From NCBI GenBank assembly GCA_903901335.1, contig CAIUQR010000037.1, positions 1-52,799 of the forward strand: 52,799 nucleotides of DNA, in the 5' to 3' direction. The notes below the pieces were generated by a model. It worked only from the letters and a program-made list of their open reading frames with translations, was not told where the DNA came from and searched no databases. Position 1 is the stretch's first letter. Each line of letters begins with the position of its first letter. Source of the stretch: an uncultured delta proteobacterium (GTDB lineage: Bacteria; Desulfobacterota; Desulfobulbia; Desulfobulbales; Desulfocapsaceae). A program made the translations under genes and the position numbers. Below, in pieces: positions 52,632 to 52,799 of the stretch.

Positions 52632-52799
52632 GAAGGAGTAGTCAGGGACGCTATTTGTCTACTGAAGTTTACCGTTTTTTAAAAACGTTGGTCGAGGGTC
52701 AGGCGGGATCGCCCGCGCACGGACATGGAAAATATTCTTTAAATTCAGCAAGATGCTGACGAAAAACAGCTATACGTAAGTATTTGAAATTACGCGATA
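52632..52799. other. Right-edge non-coding stretch
   Basis: No gene is supported in the last 168 bases. A palindrome CGTTTTTTAAAAACG at 52673-52687 follows the small membrane-protein gene but lacks a usable loop and T tract, so I do not call it a terminator. Confidence 0.35.

Noticed and set aside
52673..52687. Terminator after the small membrane-protein gene
   Set aside because: The palindrome has no loop of usable size and no T tract after it.

Overview
The window reads as a chromosomal segment of a Gram-negative anaerobe, most likely a Desulfobulbales-type member of the Desulfobacterota (former Deltaproteobacteria). This placement is an inference from gene content: large Cache-domain sensor kinases, NtrC-type regulators, several c-di-GMP enzymes, a yedF/DUF3343/selD selenium cluster, Fe-S/CCG redox proteins, a PEP-CTERM tail and DUF4388/roadblock proteins. 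No rRNA, tRNA or CRISPR array was recognised.

Layout. 0.2-6.8 kb: a cytosolic trypsin-like protease, a NarX/NarL-like two-component pair with a doubled Cache sensor, an SH3 lipoprotein and a diguanylate cyclase. 7.0-12.3 kb: a DUF2784 membrane protein and a complete pyruvate dehydrogenase operon (E1alpha, E1beta, E2, E3 on the minus strand) with two intercistronic hairpins. 12.6-16.9 kb: a gutted transglutaminase gene, a c'-type cytochrome, a Mn-type superoxide dismutase, an acyl-CoA thioesterase and a LysR/OsmC divergent pair. 16.9-21.2 kb: ketopantoate reductase, then an HD-GYP protein joined by a TGATG junction to a 644-residue protein whose N-terminus resembles its own. 21.5-24.5 kb: a tight selenium operon (yedF, class V aminotransferase, DUF3343, selD). 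24.6-30.4 kb: a CoA-transferase/GNAT fusion, a redox module in which a CCG-domain Fe-S protein is fused to a TVP38/VTT membrane domain and followed by a YdjY-like protein and a membrane protein, and an amidohydrolase. 30.7-33.5 kb: a YbiT-type ABC-F ATPase with an altered second Walker A, and a DRE-TIM aldolase.

33.5-39.3 kb is an accessory patch: a degenerate receiver protein, a second HD-GYP gene, an antitoxin whose RelE-like toxin is broken, a frameshifted ankyrin gene, small orphan proteins, a PEP-CTERM remnant with its terminator, and an AP2-repeat gene next to an HNH nuclease gene. 39.4-49.3 kb returns to core-like content: a DUF4892/OmpA protein, a receiver-PAS-kinase with its sigma-54 regulator, a receiver-DUF4388-roadblock fusion with an apparent internal start, and DUF2868, GTPase and rtcB genes in series. 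The right end is a 5'-truncated RHS gene followed by a small two-helix membrane protein that could be its immunity partner.

How the parts relate. One diguanylate cyclase and two HD-GYP proteins give local potential for c-di-GMP turnover. The selenium operon should make selenophosphate, but no selenoprotein gene was seen here. Decayed genes (transglutaminase, toxin, ankyrin, PEP-CTERM, RHS 5' end) cluster around the accessory patch and the right end, which suggests repeated insertion and loss there. All product names rest on reading motifs and family resemblance by eye; no database search was run.
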